The position numbers and the translations under genes were made by a program. From NCBI RefSeq assembly GCF_000328705.1, contig NC_019673.1, positions 1,550,001 through 1,614,000 of the forward strand: a DNA stretch of 64,000 bases, given 5' to 3'. This document shows positions 62,918 to 64,000 of the stretch, piece by piece. How positions within the stretch are numbered: the first letter of the stretch is position 1; each line of letters begins with the position of its first letter. Below the pieces are notes generated by a model. The model saw nothing but the letters and a program-made list of their open reading frames with translations, ran no database searches and had not been told where the DNA came from. This DNA is from Saccharothrix espanaensis DSM 44229 (GTDB taxonomy: Bacteria > Actinomycetota > Actinomycetes > Mycobacteriales > Pseudonocardiaceae).

Positions 62918-64000
62918 CTACTGGGTGGAGGGCAGGCGCAGCGCTTGGTCGGCGAGTGCGGTCAACGCCGGGTCGGCGGGGTCGGACTCGCCTTCGGCCC
63001 ACACGACCTGGGCGATGCGGACCTGGTTGGTCTTCGTCGCCGTCCGGATCGCCGACCGGTCGAACGACACCGGGCCGCCCGGCCACGTCCGGCCGTCCTT
63101 GACCAGCGCGGTCACCCCGCCGGAGCCGGCCGCCGACGCCACCTGGCGCAGCTCGCCCGCCCGTGCCGCGTCCGGCAGGTTCAGCTCCGACACCGCGACG
63201 CCGACCTTGCGGCCGTCCACCACCGTCTCGTACTGCGCCCGCCGCAGCTGCATGCACATGTGCCCGGACAACCACACCTGCACGTCGCCGAACGCGTGCT
63301 TCGCGCAGTCCTCGCTCCGGTCCGCGCCCTTGGGGGTGAAGTTCCGGCCGTCCACGACCACCGTCGTCGGCTGCGGTGTGGAGCTCGCGGACTGCGTCGC
63401 CGCGGACTCCCCGCCGGAGGTCAGCGTCACGACCAGCCCCACCACCAGCAGCACCGCGACCACGCCCGCCGCCGCGTACGGGAGCCACCGGGGCCGGCGC
63501 GGCGCGGGCGGCACCTTGGGCAGCAGCATGGTGCTGGCCGACGCCAGGTCGGCCGCCGCGTCCGGGAACCCCTCGGCGCGCAACTGCCGGGTGTCCGGCG
63601 GGATGCCGGTGGGCGCGAGGACGGCCAGCAGCTTGGCGGCGTGCTCGGCGGAGCACGGGCGGTCGCTGGTGGCCAGTTCACGGGCCGCCGCGAGCAGCGT
63701 GGTGGGCTTGGGGTGCAGCACCCGCACGCCGCGGTTGAGGTCGCCGGTCGGCTGCACGACGTGCGCCACGTAAGGCCCCACCGCGACCACCGTCGTCACC
63801 GGCAGCGGTTCGCCGCGCATGTCCTGGATCCGCCGGGCCACGGCGGTGGTCGCCGCCAGCGCCTCGGCGGCCGGGCTGGTCGCGCCGTCCGGGCGGGTCA
63901 GCGGCCAGCCGTCGATCCGCCACTGGCCGGCCAGCGGCGCTTCCAGCCGCATCGCGGGGTCCGGCAGGTCGACGCCGACCACCACGAGCACGCCGCGAGG
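62918..64000 (-). CDS. Membrane-anchored protein of unknown function, N-terminus beyond window
   Basis: The reverse frame is open from 64000 to a stop at 62918, 360 residues, with no stop at the edge, so the start lies outside. An alpha/beta N-terminal part (VLVVVGVDLPDPAMRLEAPL, TTVVAVGPYVAHVVQPTGDL) is followed by a membrane helix (WLPYAAAGVVAVLLVVGLVV). An extracytoplasmic C-terminal domain has paired cysteines (EDCAKHAF, HMCMQLRRAQYE). The cytosolic half may resemble nuclease-related NERD domains, but this is weak. It converges with the membrane gene at 62407. Confidence 0.7.
   Translation of the reverse strand, partial: PRGVLVVVGVDLPDPAMRLEAPLAGQWRIDGWPLTRPDGATSPAAEALAATTAVARRIQDMRGEPLPVTTVVAVGPYVAHVVQPTGDLNRGVRVLHPKPTTLLAAARELATSDRPCSAEHAAKLLAVLAPTGIPPDTRQLRAEGFPDAAADLASASTMLLPKVPPAPRRPRWLPYAAAGVVAVLLVVGLVVTLTSGGESAATQSASSTPQPTTVVVDGRNFTPKGADRSEDCAKHAFGDVQVWLSGHMCMQLRRAQYETVVDGRKVGVAVSELNLPDAARAGELRQVASAAGSGGVTALVKDGRTWPGGPVSFDRSAIRTATKTNQVRIAQVVWAEGESDPADPALTALADQALRLPSTQ

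Overview
The window is high-GC DNA with GTG/ATG starts, short intergenic gaps and many 4-nt start/stop overlaps. It reads as the chromosome of an actinomycete, most likely Pseudonocardiales (Saccharothrix/Actinosynnema/Lentzea type). That placement is an inference from protein character, codon use and gene order. The first part follows the order known from Mycobacterium tuberculosis Rv2368c-Rv2357c (phoH, ybeY, CBS protein, cytidine-deaminase-like protein, era, recO, uppS, zur, smtB, glyS). dgt and dnaG follow further on, as in Rv2344c/Rv2343c.

Layout. 1-14.1 kb is the conserved core: a truncated GNAT gene, phoH carrying a 359-residue class 3 intein with a LAGLIDADG endonuclease, ybeY, a CorC-like membrane protein, era, recO, uppS, a permease pair with a His-rich loop, the zur/ArsR operon and glyS. 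14.1-28.8 kb mixes housekeeping genes (beta-carbonic anhydrase with a SulP transporter, dgt, dnaG) with accessory ones: a SUKH-like protein, AraC regulator, serpin, AhpD-like protein, intradiol dioxygenase and an ECF41 sigma factor. 28.8-36.2 kb holds a trans-aconitate methyltransferase behind operator-like repeats, tRNA-Asn, an MpaB-type oxygenase, a CAU-anticodon tRNA, a tandem-TetR protein, Crp and HxlR regulators, an imine-reductase-like enzyme and a frameshifted AhpD gene. 36.2-40.5 kb carries envelope genes (LCP ligase, a deacetylase/glycosyltransferase fusion whose deacetylase half looks dead) and a MazEF pair. 40.5-46.6 kb carries a P450/ferredoxin pair, an ABC exporter with its own XRE regulator, and a TetR/FAD-monooxygenase pair around a striking double operator. 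46.6-64 kb carries a bacterial nitric oxide synthase, the three-subunit transhydrogenase, a methyltransferase/GGDEF operon, MarR with two fluoride channels, HelD, oxidoreductases, a TetR regulator and a truncated membrane protein.

Recurring features. Five genes (SulP 18.96 kb, dnaG 28.2 kb, the 28.27-kb gene, the reductase at 35.6 kb, tetR at 60.8 kb) end in short tandem repeats whose unit includes the gene's own stop codon. Many genes have a TANNNT-type -10 hexamer 6-8 nt before the start codon, which suggests leaderless transcripts. Candidate regulatory sites were found for ECF41 (before the AhpD-like gene), DasR (before the dioxygenase) and an unknown factor recognising GTACG-NN-CGTAC (two loci). 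No rRNA, CRISPR array, insertion sequence or prophage was seen. The intein is the only mobile element recognised. All functions are read from sequence without database searches.
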